From Takifugu bimaculatus (Eukaryota; Chordata; Actinopteri; Tetraodontiformes; Tetraodontidae), in the NCBI GenBank assembly GCA_004026145.2, contig CP034989.1:3801208-3865207 (forward strand): a DNA stretch of 64,000 bases. The letters run 5' to 3'. Below the pieces are notes generated by a model, which did not search any database, was not told the origin of the DNA, and was given only the letters and a program-made list of their open reading frames with translations. Positions 36,795-52,200 of this stretch are shown here, one piece after another. Both the position numbers and the translations under genes were made by a program. The first letter of the stretch is position 1. Every line of letters begins with the position of its first letter.

Positions 36795-39700
36795 CCATCA
36801 ACAGTGGCAGCTGTGGCTTTGGGACTTTTGGTATTAATACAATTTGACAGCTTTCCTATTCTTGCAACATATTAATTAAGACATCTTCAAAAGCATACAT
36901 TACAATTAAAAAATACCTTCAGAAAATGTATTATTACGACTGTATCTTTTATGAGTGATTATTTACAGATGACCTCACTTGTTTGACAATCCTTCAGTCA
37001 CTGACGAGAGCAGATGGTGGCATCTTCAATTAGCTTTGAGTTGCTAATTGAAGAATTAACGATTAAGACTCGGAAAGGGTGAAAAAAGACATGAAGTTGA
37101 CAGCAATGGCTAACACTAGCTTAGCATCATCAGTGACGATCGTTTGCTTTGGACTTCTCATCCTCAAAGTGAGGACCTGTCAAGAGTGAACTTGAGTGGT
37201 GGCTGTGGTTAGCAAGCGCATAAGTGTGTGTCTGTACGTAGGTGTGTGTGGGGGGAATCTTGATTGCCCTTCGGGGGAGAAAACATCATATTGCACTTTA
37301 GAGAAGACCCACCCCCTCTATGAGCAGCAACACTCCACAGAATTAACACAAGGAAGCAAAGTGAAATATTGCACGCACACACACACACATGCACACACAC
37401 ATGCACACACATAAACACACACAGCAGGTGGTTGAGTGCCAGGTTGACTATTTCCTCCTATAACCCCCCCACCCCTACACCCCCAACTAAAAGAAAAATT
37501 ACACTTTAAGAATTTCCATAATACTGATGACTGTAATGCATTATTAAAAAAAGTTGACATGAATTTTATTCTTTAATTGCCTTTAATTGTGTGTAATTAC
37601 ACTATTATAAGTCATACAAACCTACGGACTATTAAGGTCTTAACGTGACAGATATTAGCTGGTCACTTGCTACATTTGCCAAAGGCAACATGTATAAAAA
37701 TTCTTTTAACTTGCCGTTCGTCTCCACTGGGAGCTCATTCATAATCTGCTCATATCTTATTTAAGCATGGAGTTAAAACCTCCTGTGCAGAACGTATTTT
37801 ATCGTCCCCGCGACGCTAATTAAAATTTAAATATCGAATGTTTACGAACATGTATACACTGTACTCCAGATGAAACATGGTAAGTTACTTTATTTAATTG
37901 ACATCATTAATAATCATGAGCGCGTTTCACACTCATTGCAAACAATAGCTGGATTTCTGTTAATTTGATTCACATAAAGTCTTTCAGATGAAGCTGCATC
38001 ATTCTCCAAGTAGTTTATTGCATTTTTATTGCAATAAATATATTGCATTTTTCATGATAACCTCAGTTGTGTATTCAAAATATTTTTTAAAAGGAGAGAA
38101 CTTTCAATTAAAAGGAAACTAAATTGTCTCATATGAGATCAAATTCACAGCACTGACAAATTTACGTGAAATAATAATGAGGACCACATCGCTACACAGA
38201 CAGGACGCTGTTTAGAGTCAGCAGCACGTCTATCACTGCAGGTGGGAGGCTGTCGAGCATAATGTTGAGGTGCTTTTGCACGTTTGGGATCCTCCGTTAA
38301 TTCCACACTGCAACCTTTTGCATTTGTAACATAATAACCGAAACATGTTGAACTGGTTCTGGACTGCAACAGTGATTCTGATAATTACTGATTAAGATTC
38401 AGGCTGCAGACACTCCTACTCACCCAAGAGCCTTTTCTGAGCGACTGCCCAGTGATCCGACCACCTCCCCGAGAGTGAAGTGGGCCTGGCCCAGGAAGTC
38501 CTGCGTGGACGAAGAGCAAATCTGTCATTTATGACAAAACAGAGAAGTCATTTGAATCACTCCATAATCCCCACCGACCGACCGGCACACCAGCGGCAAA
38601 TCACCCGTCTTGCCACTTTTGCAGGGAAATTAAGACAATTCTGCTTATAAAATCTGTGCATTAGTCCTCAGAACCTGAATCCTCTGTACAATATAGTATG
38701 TTGTCATCTTTTTTTTTTTTAAAAACCCAAAAAAACATTTTTACGTAGAAATTGTGACAGATTGCTCTTCTCTAATCATTCAGAAGCTATTACAGAAACC
38801 TGCTCTTTTTCCCAGCAGGCAGCCTGGGGGGGCGACTGTCATCATCGGACGCCGTCTCCATCATCCTGTCTGGCCCAAAATAATGGCCTCTCTTTGCTCC
38901 ATTGATCTTTTCCTTTTCTGTCTTTGTACTTGCTGATATTCTATCTTACACCAACTGCATCTTCAAAAGTCATAAGTCTTCTAGCGACTGCTGATGGTGG
39001 CGAGTTGATGGGAGAACCTGGTTTGTATTTATGTATGGATGAAACCATATACAAAAAAAGAGACTTATGGACAAAGGTAACTGTGTGGTATAGTTCCATG
39101 GAGTTAGATTCAAGTCAAGTGGAGGAAAATGACTGGAGTGACATCAGGACTGTCGGCCGGAGCCAGGAAAGCTCAAAATTCATCCATCTAGTTTGATCAG
39201 ATGTTGAACATCCTGATGAATGCGTGCAAAACGCAAAATCAGTCCCGTGAATTCTATCCTGGATACCGTGATCTCAGAAACAGCTCCCCTGCGTCAGAGC
39301 CGGCGCACAGATGCGCCTGTCTTGGAGTCCCATCTTGAAACACCATTAAACAGATTGGCTCTCGGCCCTCGCGCTCCAGCCCCAGAAAAGCGCCCGGCTT
39401 TTCTTTGATGACGTTATTGATTATTAGAAACTGAGGCGAGTGGACGGAAAGAGAAGGACGGAGCCGCAGAAAAGCCGACGAGATGAGAACAAATTCAGCA
39501 TCATATGAAAGCAAGATGTCGCCGATTTCCCTCATTTTAGCACATTTATCTGCCTGAAACAACATTTAAGTCGACAAGTAAAAGCCCAAAATGTCTTTTT
39601 TTTTTTTAAAAAAGGGATGTTTTTGCAGCAGCAGTTTCCGGATGGAAACCAAATAGAAAGGTTCCTGTTTCCGATAGAGGCAGCCCGGCAGCTACAGCTG

Positions 39701-41734
39701 CAATGATACGATGTCTCCTGTCACATCAAGGGACGGAATAGCTATGTTTGGCAGAACATGTTTCCTGACAGCACAGGAAACATGTTTACAGCACAAGGCC
39801 TGAATCCCTCCTGATTTAAACCTGCTTGTTGAGAGCAGATGTGCAACAGATTTATTGACGTGCACAATTGGGTTTTCTGACAATGGTGAAATTAACCGAG
39901 CCGAAGCACCTGAACACGGCGCCAGCTGATAAACAAAAGGGAAAAGTTCTTTTTCTTGCTGTTCCATTCTTTTCAGCGACGGAGATGAGACAGCTTTAAA
40001 AGTGGTGACAAGGTGCTACAATTTAAAGGCATTTCCGCTTAAAATCAATTTAAAATATACAATACAAATCTAGGATTTGAAAGTTAACCTGAAAATAACA
40101 GATTAAAGGACTGTCCTTTAACGTCCTCAACAAAATCATTAATGGGTCAGTCACTTATCTGCCTGAACTGGTAATTATCACCAAAGGACAGGTGCTGAGT
40201 GCTGTTCAATCATCACTGCAAACGAAGCACTTTTTAGTGTTATCAAGCACTCATTAAAGAGGAAGCCGTACTGCAGCCTTCTACCGCTCCAATAACCAAA
40301 CCCGATTCAAACCTTCCTGGATTCTTGGGGAACCGGTTGGACTGAGAAGCAAACTGATCATTTGGTGCCTCAAGACAACGCAAAATGGAGGCCGCTGCTG
40401 CTCGTATACACCACAACAGCTGAGTCCCAATGTTTCCCACTTTGGTTTGTTTTATTTTACTCCCGTTTTTAAATGTCGAGGTATCGGAATGCCAAGGTAT
40501 CCAGTCCCATTTACCTCATTGTCCTTTACCTGACGCCACCCACTTCCTTGTCTAATTAAACCATCTTCCATCCTGTCCTGAAGCCTTAAATCAACATTTA
40601 TCTATATTTATTAATAATTATCTAGCTTTACTCAAACAGAAGGACTATTTTTGACATGTTTTACCTGTCTTAAAATATCAGATAATGTTTTTATTCCAGT
40701 TTACTTGCAATTGTCTGTAAATGCATCTGACAACTATTGATGAAATATACTCGTAAGCTGTCAATGGTGATTAAATAAACTCAGTCAGAAATAACTGTAT
40801 TAATCTAAATGATAATAAGAGCGCCAGAGGGAAACCTCCTAGGGTGCCTCCTACTGCTTGAATTGCAATCCCAGGATGCAGCACACCCTATTATTGTTTG
40901 CAAAGAGCGAGCCCTTACAATGTTGTTCCTAATTACAGCAGCGCTAATTACTGCAATCAATACCAAAAAGCGGGGTGGACGAAGGAAATCGCTGCTAATT
41001 TCTTTCTCAATGGATTTGACACTGCAGTGGATTAAGAATATATTTATTGTAATTGAAAGATTACTGTTCTGTGGCTGTAAAGAGACCTATAATGGCTGAA
41101 AAGAACCACAAACATCCATTTCGACCCAATAATAAACCAGCAAGTCTGCAGAGATGAAACCAGACATGTGCACCTTCATCTGTGCACAGAAATTGATGTG
41201 ATCAAGACAAACTTTCGGCACTTACGTGTTTTGACAGGTTGGCGCTTTTCGAGTCAACATCGTACCTGCAGAGGGAAAAAAGAGAAGTGTGAGTGAATCC
41301 ATTAGGGAGCAAAGATGAGAACACAGATGGAGTCAATCAGCAATGGGCCAAGGTGTTTCTCACCGTCTCACTGGGCTGTGGGTATTTCACTTACCCCCCT
41401 CCCAGGCATTCACCATTAAACTGACACTAAATGGAATAATTGGCACCACTGTGAGGATACAAGTGCAAGTGAGAAAGTGAGAAGATGCTGTGTTGGGGAG
41501 TAAATGGCGAATAACTTATTTATCCACCGCTGCTCATGTCGCAGCGATAGAGCTCTACACTATTGTTAAATAATGCAACTACACCAGCACAATCAAACAA
41601 CTAAATACAATCCCCAGCTTAGAGATTTCTCTATATCATAGGTCACAATTTCTGATCATTTCAAAGACTCGGCTGATATCAGACGGCACTTAAAGTGATA
41701 TATGGGCCAATTGCAAAGAGCAATATGGTTACTG

Positions 41735-41772
<38 letters not shown>

Positions 41773-44700
41773 CAACATGCTTTGATATGCTGTGTGTGAT
41801 CTGCTGTGTTTTCCCTGTCACTGAAGATAAGCGCTCAATGCGGATGACCTATGACCTTTTTGTTGATTGTATGGAAATGCAGCATGCTAAACACAGCTCA
41901 GCTAAGAGCTCAGATCAATGGTGGCAAATCATGTTCCTGGCAATTTAACATCATGTCTAGCACCTTAGAACTAACAGCACATCAATTAGTATCACATTAG
42001 CATTTGTTCAAACAAAATGGGCAGAAAAATAATGAACGTGCTACATGAACACCAAATGAAATGCTGATTTATTTAACTTAGCCCTGGTCAATTTTATAAC
42101 CTTCTGATTTGGACCTTCATTATCTTCGCCCTTGTGCCAAATAACTTTGAGTATTTTGAGTAAATCACACAAGCAAGGTCGCGCTAAATTAATTGAAACT
42201 CACCGACTTTCCATTCATTTTTGTGATGACGACATTATTCATCCTGTAAAATCTAGGACAACATTTAATGTCGATACTATCTGGTTAATTAAGCTGATAG
42301 AATAAAGAAGAAAGGCTGTTCTCTGTGTGGTTTTAGTGGTTTTAGAGAAAGTGAAAATAAAAGCAATTATTCCTTAGCTCGGACTTGTGCAGAGGTCATT
42401 GTAGATTGTAGGTATCAGATCATTTTCATCAGAAAATTTTAATGAACCTGAACACAACGCAGAGACTTGCTGGGCATTCTATTGTAGGAAATGATTCGCA
42501 GTGGAGAGGTAAACTGTTTGAGAGCCTCCGCTCTGTTGCTGTTGATCTCATGCAGATTCCATCTTCACAGGCCTGAGGTAAGGGGGCATTCTTTCATTTT
42601 CGACTATATCAGACTGTTACTCCCCTGCAGGCCGAAAACAGCAGCCTTCACAGCTGTTAGACATGAGAAGAGCAACTAGAGACACAAACACTTGCAGAAA
42701 CATTCACGTAGAAAACGAATAACGGATAGGATAGAGAGAAGAATACTGTCCTTTTAGTCTTCTCAAATGCTCATTTCCATTCAAATAAAACCGCAGCGAG
42801 CACAGAAGCACCCAGATGTATATAACCCAGAAGTAAATGAGGAGACATTAACAAAACACACAAGTTAAAGTCCTACAGCCTGCGAGTGTGTGATATTGTG
42901 CACTGGGTCATACATGGCGCAGTACACAAGTGGAGCAGGCAGAGTAGATGTGACCCGTTAAATGCTTCCTTTTCCCAGAAGGAAATCTGTCCAATCCTAC
43001 ACATCATCCCCCTGAATCCCTGGTTGTTATGGTAACTAAACTGCGCCCGTGGCCGCAAACATGTCGCTGCATAAAGAAACGACATCGCTGCCATGTCTGT
43101 GCAGACCGGTGTGTGTGTGGGAATGCGCTTGGAAGGTCTACGTGGCCATTATGGGACATTTGACGTGAGCTGACAATACATGTGTGCATCGTGACGGAGC
43201 AGATCCTGACACAATGAGCACAAATAGCGGCTGTATGCTTATATAGACTGACGTGTGACCTCAGCTCGGCAAGCCAACCAAATAAACGAGGCCAATTTAA
43301 TTTCAGATACGTGTAGTTAAGAGATTATGTTAGACTGGGTTAATGATGTAAGTAAACAAGCTACACAGATATTAAGGTTAGTGCTAATGTGCTAATATGT
43401 TTCCTTATTGGTATCCAAACCAACCAAAGCTAATGTAAGAACTGCAGCTGCACACAGACAGTCATACCTACACCCACATACATATGTGGACAAACTACTT
43501 TCACCAGAACCCACGAAAAGAGAACTTCCAGAGAGTTTAAAAGAGTTAAACACCTACTCTTGCATATAATTGCGTCATAACAGTGGAATCATGGGAGACG
43601 CTCAGAGGATACTATTAATCCTTTTAAGAATATTTTCATATCTAATTTAAAGGTGTTAAAAAATGCAGGTCGTGGCAAAAAATGAAAACACGGGAGATGA
43701 AAAAAGGGTGATTTAACAAAACCAACATGAACGATACAGACAAGTTACTTACAAGTCAAACCGGAGGTTCTGTCGCTCTTCAAAGAAGTAGTCCAACATG
43801 AATTTCCTCACAAAGTCTGGGTTTAGCGTGTTGTCAATCACCTCAGTTCTGCCAAACTACACGAACAGAGGGGAAAAGTTGCATCACAGCGCTGGAGTCG
43901 CGGCAGAACTGATCTCATTTTTTGTCATTTTAATCATCCCCCCAAACTCAAACTTTAATTTAAAAATTCATTAACTTTTCCAGTCATACATATCCAGCAA
44001 ATATTGTAAATCCCTGGTTTGTACAGCTGCAGTGAGACGAATGCACCCTAGCTGAAGTAGCGAGACGAGGGGGTCAAGTAGGCCCCTGGTTTGGCATTTA
44101 ACTTCATTTATTAATAATGCATGCAGACGACGGCTACTCAGATCTCCGAATAACTGTGAATGATTGGAGCTGCTGGAATTTACATATATGAATATTTATG
44201 ACAACAAAACACACGTCTGATTACACTGCAGTCGTATGTGAATACACTCACACAGGTTTGGGGCCAATGGCACAAAACCAAGGTTTCCTATCAAATGAAG
44301 TCATTATATTTATCACTGTGTGTAAGATGGAGGTTGGTGCCAGGGGGGGTGTTGTGGTGCTCACCTCTCGCCACTCTCGGTTACCCATGCCTTGTGTGTA
44401 GAGAACGCAAACTGTGAAAAGGAAAAATTAAAATAAATTGTACAGTAAAAATATCATATTTTACCTCATCTTGGACAAGAGTGGACTAATAAACATAAAA
44501 AAGTCAGAAGTAGATGGAAGGACCAGGTAATCGCTGCTCATCACAGCCATCTTCATTAGCTTAAACCAGTTTCTTACTTTGAATATCCCAACAATCTTCA
44601 CCTGCAAAAAGCCCACGCTGAATGTTGAATTATGTTTTTCCTTATGACATAAACAGCATATTCGGCTGTACTTCCCACTGCCTAAAGGCGTTCACACATC

Positions 44701-46190
44701 GGCCCAAGACTAACACTGGAAATGCTGTAGGCACCGTTTCATGAAGCACCACATAATAAAGCTCTTCAGAGCCGTTAAAGTAAACTTTGCAAATGAGCCG
44801 TGTGCTTCCTGTCCCCTGGCATTAACGCAATAGAGGTCATGTATATCTATACGTCTATAGGGAGAGTTTTCTCAGTTCTTTCACACCTGAGTCAGACCTG
44901 CCTGCAGCCAAACGTGCTCACACAAAGATCGACAGACGGACTGACTGACTTTTATTTCTCCGTTGTGTAAATAAAACTTCTAATCTGCAATTCTTTTGTC
45001 TTACAATCTCATGTTTGGGCTCCGTAAACAGAATTTTAATTACCTTTTTAAATATATTTGCTTCTAGCTCCAATTAAAAAACTCATCTTTTAAATTAAAT
45101 TAAAACAACTAAAAGTGGAGGGAATATAATTCGATTTTTGCAGAATTCAGAACCTGAGGATAAAGCTTCAGCAGGAGCACGAGCGCCGTGGTCACGCCTC
45201 AGTTCTGTTTCTAATATCTGCCACAAATCTGAAGCAATTCAGAGAAATTCATGTGTGAAACAGACACAGATTCAGAAGAACAGGAAGAGCTAATTCTACA
45301 ACTTAATGCTTCAAGATGAGTTTCATTTTTGCTTTTATTGCATATTAGAAAGGGTTGTTAAATGCCTCGACAGATATGTTTGGACCAAAAAAAAGGTACA
45401 GTGGATCTTACTTGGGTCTGATTTGGAGAAGGTGTCTCTGTCCAGCAGGTTTCTGAGGAGACAGAGAAGAAAAAGCCAAAAACTTCTGTTAGCTATGATT
45501 GGACATGTTAACAGGTTGCATCTCCCTTCTTAACTGTGAGATCAGTGCCTCCAAAATCAAATCAATCTGGATGCCCATGAACACAAAACCCAGGATTCCT
45601 CTTGTGCTTTGGCACAATAACGCTGAAGGACCCAGGTGCACGTGCTGGAAATAGAGCACATTTATTAAAGAGGTTTATTAATGCAAAACTTTCAGGATAT
45701 TGAGAAGCGCAGGAGTCTTGGAGTCATTCCAAGCACGCCAACAAATAACTCTCAACGCGTAGAACGGCCAATCAAATCAGAGAACCAGAATAGACCAGTC
45801 AAATAAGAAGATCCAACAGGGGAAGCAATCTAACAGAGAAGCATACCAATGAAACAGAGTGGAAATTTGACATTTGATGATTCAAATACTGGTGAGTGCC
45901 AGCACGTGGCAGCAAACCAGTGTTAAAATGGGCAAAATGGAAATCTCAAGTACGTCCAATAAATGACAAAGCTGCTCTTATCAGCATTTTTGTAACAGCA
46001 GTACAGTTAACTACGTCAACTCTATAAGCTGGTTATAACATTCTTCCTGAAGAGACTCAGTGCTGCTGAGCCACCGCACAGCACAGGAGTGGACACCGGT
46101 TAATGGGCACACAAGGACTGTGAGGCTACACACAGCTGAGAGCACATCACACATGGTGGCCCTCCAAATAGGCTACTAGGCCCCCACCCC

Positions 46191-46270
<80 letters not shown>

Positions 46271-49200
46271 GTTTTCAGGATTTCCACTTCAGAGAATGAT
46301 GTGAATGAGTCATCTCTCTCTCTCTTCTCTTTCTCCCCTTCCCTCTTTTCATCCAGAGGCGGGTGGCAGAATGTAAAGACCGCCACATCTAAGTTACAAG
46401 AAGGTCTGGGAAAGGTAGCCCACTAGTATAGTGCTTCTATTTTTAGAAGACTCTCAGGAAAAATAACGACGTATAAAAGAGCATTTTGCAGAAAAAACAT
46501 TAATGTAGCCTAATCCTGAAGCTCCTTTTTTAGTGCTTCAGTAGAAACCCTTTTTTTTGCCCTTTTTTCAGTAGTTTGTTATCTGCTCATCTACAATGTT
46601 ACAAACGATAAACTGGAAAAAAATAGAAATAATATGAACTCCTGTAGTCATTTTTATATTTAGTAAATAGAGTAACCACAGATTCAGATCTGAATCTGAA
46701 TCACACACATGCAGTGAATAGATCAGAACTGTTGAAATTCCAGCTGTAAAAGAGAAAGCTGGCATCAACAATTAGCTTTTATGTGCTTCAATTCGACAGC
46801 AGCAGCCAAAAAAAGGTGATGATGCCTCATCAGCTCCTGATGAAATAGGAAATTTGTGCATCAGTGTGGGGTCAGACACAGGGGTTATCTCCGCCTAAAC
46901 ACATGCGATCTGCTGACACACCTCCGTGCAAATGCTCAACGGGGACAGTATATCAGCGCCATAGGGACAGTAACCATGGCAACTGCTGCCACTCAACTGG
47001 GGCACCTGACTTTCTTGACTGACAGTTCTGTGTTGTTATTTCCACCCGACAAGCAAGCGACGCCGCTAGCGCAGCGGCATCTCTTCCCCCATCTCTCTCT
47101 CTCTCTCCTCTCTCACTCCTCCTTTCTCGGTTATTCCTCCTTTTCTTCTCTCTCATTTCCTGTTAATCATAAAGTCCTTAGCCCGATGGGGGGTTTACCC
47201 ATCTCCATCACATTAGACATGCTGAGTTTCCAGCTAAACAGCGCTGAAGTGCAGGTTATAAAAGCAGGTGCTTATTGTGTTCACCCTCCTTGCGCTGCTA
47301 ATGACATAATAAAGTACTCTTGGAGAGGAAAGCCTGTAATGATCTCAGTCAAGAATGTTTCCTTCATTTCTTTTCAAGTTTTTTTCCCCCTTCTTCACAA
47401 CAAACACACAATTTCCCTGCAGCTTTCTCTGCAGTTGTCTAAAGCAGAGCGGGCGTGCAGGCTAAAAGAGGGATATTGTTAGAAGCGGAGCCCTCGCTGA
47501 GGAAACTGCATGAAAATGACCAAAAAAACCGCAAGCTGGACTTGTGCTAGCTGACCCGCGACATCGATCTCATGCACATCTGTCTGCAAAATCTCCCAGC
47601 TCAGCTACACTACATACAACCTCCCCTGTACTGTATTCCAATTCCTCTCAGGTTTTCTACACACGCTAAAACTCCTTGACATTTTGACTCTCCTTCATTT
47701 CTACAGAACCGTATATTTCCATGCCTCTCAGGGGCACCGGGTTTTCTCAATGAGAGCCTGCAGCATCAGGTCCTGTTCTCCTTTCTGTCTGACTTGTTTC
47801 CCACCTTACTCTCTCTCTGTCTACTCATCTGTCTTTTTCAGTTTGACCGTGACCTGAATAAGCTGCACCACCATTGCACTGAACTAGATACTCACATCAA
47901 AGATAAGCGTGTAGAGAAGCAGACGGAGAACCTGGTGACTGATCTATACGTGCCACTTCAACCTGGCATCTATAGATACATGTGTGGCAGCCTGTAAATC
48001 CTTTTTGTAGTCGGCAAAGTGTCTTTAAGTTTGTTCTTGAGGGATTTTCAGCCTAGTCTTCCAGTTCAGTGAGATTGCAGCTCTTCTGAGGCCTGTTCGT
48101 GGTTTTCCGAGGCTGTCGGGGTCAGGAGATGGGGAAGGCCATGGCGACACCTTCCGCTTGCGCTTCTCGAGGTTTTCCATCATCGCTCGTCTGTAGAAGC
48201 CATCCTCTTTTTACAGGAGACGTGCAGGTGTTGCAGAAGAGTCTGACACCAGTTCAGACGTCCTGCCTTCCTGGAGGTTTTGCAGTCAAACCAGGATTCT
48301 GAGTTGCTTTTTTTAGCAGGTGTATGAGCAGTCCTCTCCGATATAAACCTTACCTTGACCCCACTGTTTCTGGTAGCTGCTCTTTCTTAAGTACATTTCA
48401 AACTGAGGAAATGGCAACCTGAAAACACTTTGCTATCTTCTTATAGCTTTCTCCTGCTTACTTGGCCATCACTCATTTTCATTTTCAGCGTGTTAGGAAA
48501 GTGCTTCAAGGAACGCCGGGCTGTGATGGTGGGGATTGGAGGCGTCTGAGGGTAAAGAAGCCGTCACCCTACGCGTGCGGATTAAGGGATCTTGGTCCCA
48601 GTTTTCTGACAGGTCACATCTCCTGGGCTTCCCATTCTTTTGCAGGGGCCTGTTTTCCCTTTTTCACCCCAGAGCCACCCGGAATAATGTTGTATATTCC
48701 TGATTTTAATCTTTAAAAAGAGAAATCGCCACAGACACAAACCTTCTGGCCTATTAATTCTTCTTCTGGTTTGTCTTCTGTCGCTAATCCTCTTCAGCTT
48801 CAGTATTAGTTTCTCGCACTTTGGGCGTCGCTAACAGAATCCTGTTTGTCTTATTAATCTTTCCTAAAGGTTAATCACACAACCACGGTGACCTCAAAGC
48901 TTAAAGGCTGAGGTGTTGTTGAAAATACCGTTCAAAACCAGCATCTCTGCCACCTGAGAGCAGCCTTTAAATACAGCAAATGCAGCTACATTTTACCTGT
49001 CGGGGTCAAATCGGTGATGTTTTCCTCTCATTTCCGTAAACCTGAAAATGATCTATAAATATGCATATGAAAAAAGCACAACCTTGTGTGCCACTTGTGT
49101 GCCCCCTATAGAACTGCGATGCTGTGCATTAACTTCCTAATAGAGGCCCTATATCCTTTTCACCTTCACAGGGGGGCTGTGTGCCTGCGTGTGTGTCTGT

Positions 49201-52200
49201 GCTTAGCAACAGACCAGAAATATTCCTGAGAACATGTGGAGCGCCAGGACTGCACTGAGCATGCTCAGATGTTGTCAACAGGTCGCTGAGCACAGTGCTA
49301 CAGGTGCCTGCACCTTTCTCTCCGTTGTCTTCTTTCTGTTTTCTGTCTTTTCTCTCTCGCTTCCTTCATCATGTAGATTGAACATTTTGCTGGTAACAAA
49401 AAAGACAAACACAGTCTTATTCCCTCATCTGTCGTCCACTTACACATATTCAGAAGAACAGCATCAGCATCTTGTATTCTCTCCCTGCTTCTCTAACAGG
49501 ACTGCCCTAATTCTTCTTGACAAGGCCTGGGAGAGCCAAGAGAACATCTCCGTGTGTGCGCACGTGCACACGCACGGACACACTGGAATAAGGCAAGCCA
49601 CTATCCGTCTACACTCACCAGCAGAGTAATCATCGCTCATAAAAAATGTAGAATATGTAAAAAGTGATTTGATGTCATGGAAGAGAGCGGCGAACATCTC
49701 CGCAGAGCAACCAGGGAGGAAGACTGAGGTCTTTCTCGATAATGCCTTCAACATGCTAAAGTTGTGTGATGGAGAAGAGAGAGACGCTTAGACGTGCACG
49801 TCGAGGCCAGGGGCTTCCACATGAGAGAGAGAGAGAAAGAGAGAGAGGGAGAGAGGGGTGGGGGGGCAGACTGAGCAGGAGGCAACATCCCTGAAGGAAC
49901 AGGCTATGTGACCAGGCTGGAGATGACTTCATTAGAGAAGCCAGATTCTCTCCCTCTCTCTGTCTCGGTATCCCCAGATACAAATAGCAGCGTGAGGGTG
50001 ACTTACTGAATAATTAAAAAATTTAGTCGACATATACGATCGATGTGTGACGCAGGGTCGGGGGGGCATGCGTGTACCTGATGTACGAAATGACTTCTGT
50101 CAAAAGATTCCACAAAAAGGAGCGAGGATATTGGAAGCAGCGTGTGCGCGCGTACGTGCCTTTGAGCCTATAGCGCCAAACGGCACCAACAGATGAGCAA
50201 GACAATGGCAGCAGCTTGAAGCCTCTGTCTCGCTAATGGACAGCGCCACTGCGCTCCCAACGTAAAACCATTTGCACTTCCTGCTGCTGGTAACCGAGGC
50301 TAACAGGCGGGAGAAACATGGCAGCGGCGGCACTGTGCATCCTTTTGTGACTTCTTCTCATTGAACCGTCGCACAGCGGGCAACCCCGAGTCCCCAACAA
50401 AGCGATAGCTGTCGGAGGAGATCTCAATAGGACGACTGCGATGCCAGACGCATGCAGGCCAAAAAGGTCAAGGCAACCGCTTTGTGTCGCTGACGTGGGA
50501 GCGAGCGACCTGGAAATAGATAGCATGCAGTGTAAAAGGGCAGAGTTTACGGATAAGTGGTTTTGCTCCTTACAGTCGGTGCGCACTTCTGATGAGGGTT
50601 TAAAAGGAGTGCGGCGTGGGCCTCGTGGGGGGGGGGGTCACTCCATTTAATTCCAGTCATGTCTTCAAAGGTGGAACATGTGTTTCACCTTATAACTGCT
50701 TTAAGCTAAAGCAATTGCTCTCTGTTCTGATATATTCATTTCTAATTGTTCCTTATTTGCTCCTCACGTGATAATAGATCATAATATGTGGGTGTGTTCA
50801 CACCAGGAAAGGCGGCGGTTCGATCGCCTGCCGAATCTCTGCTCATTTGACCTTGGAGCGGTAATAAGCAACAATAAGAGTAACAATCGAGACTGGTGGT
50901 TTTCCAGGTGTGTGTTGACACGGCAGTCTGTCATCCAGCGGCTCTGATCCTCAAACGAGCAGGTGCAGGAAGAGACCATTTATTTACATTTCTTTATACG
51001 TAATCATGGTTTTTGGGACGTCCTTTCTGAATCCAACTTAATTATACATGTAGGATGTATGATTTCAAAGTATTTTGAAGAGGCAAATGCTCATTTGAAC
51101 ATTTAAAAAAAACTTACTGCATCTTCTAAAATATGGCGTAGGAAGAATAACATGAAGAAGAAACGCGGTAACGGGGCTGACGGACGTTGTGGAATCTTTG
51201 AGCGTTGCAAACCACACAGCTGCTGTGTTATTACGGATCTGACAGCGTGAGCGTGGTTAGTAGAGCGAGCTCATATGTAAATGTTACACTAATCTGTCCG
51301 GTTTGTTCGGGAGCATGTGGTCGGGCCGCTTTCAGCATTAATGTGACACCAGCTGATGAGCAACAACAGTGAAGGAGCCGAAGACATAAACGCTCCCAGG
51401 GGGAGTCTTCCTCCATTGTCAGCCGATCAGCGTGTAAAACCGAGCTGTCGGACCAGCCCATCTGTCACGGGAACTGTAGCCGCACCATCAAAAGCCCCGC
51501 GGAACTTCTGTTGAGAACTGCGACGTTACTCCAAGGTACTGCGTAAGGACACAAGGTCTACATGAAGAAAATAAATCAACCCGAGACATTAGCCTAAACT
51601 CCAATTACGTAAAAGGGCTTTAAACTAATGTTGATCTTAATAAGGAATAATTACAGTCACAAGACCACTTGTGGCTTCAAGCCAGCCATTCTAGAATCAT
51701 TGACATGGACAAAGATTTACTTGTTAGCTTGTTTTTAGCTTCTAGGCAACCGTCTGTGGGCGAGACGATATTCCCAGCGCACTGTGCAGCCGAACACCAG
51801 TCCACGTATCCACGTTAACCTGCGGGAACTCTCAGAGTCCAACCGGGACAAAAGCAACTCAATTTTTCATCTAATCCTCAATCCCACCACTACAATAAAT
51901 AAAAACCATATGTTTAATTAACTTAACTCCCACACACGAGTACATTCTGTACTGTGTAGAAAGTCTGTTCTAGAAACTGGAAAGGAATATTTTCCTTTTG
52001 TGTGTGTCTGTGGGTGAGTGGGAGGGTGTGAAAAATACCGGTCACAGCCTGTGTGCTGGTCTGATCGATGGCCATAATGGAATATTTGGTCTTAAGGCCA
52101 TTCACAGCGGAATCCCCTGGTAACACCAAAGTGCATCAGGGAAGAACTTATTCTTCTCCGACTGGCGGGACCGTGGGTGACAAATGGCTCAAGAATATGC

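Noticed and set aside
46856..47482. 208-codon open frame on the plus strand, the longest one outside known genes
   Set aside because: Low-complexity Ser/Leu runs come from a CT-rich repeat. There is no domain, no splice context and no neighbouring exon, and it lies in a cpne8 intron.
49098..49115. Further CTCF-like word (minus strand, around GCCCCCTATAGAAC)
   Set aside because: Only about 11 of 14 core positions match, with key bases of the first half missing.
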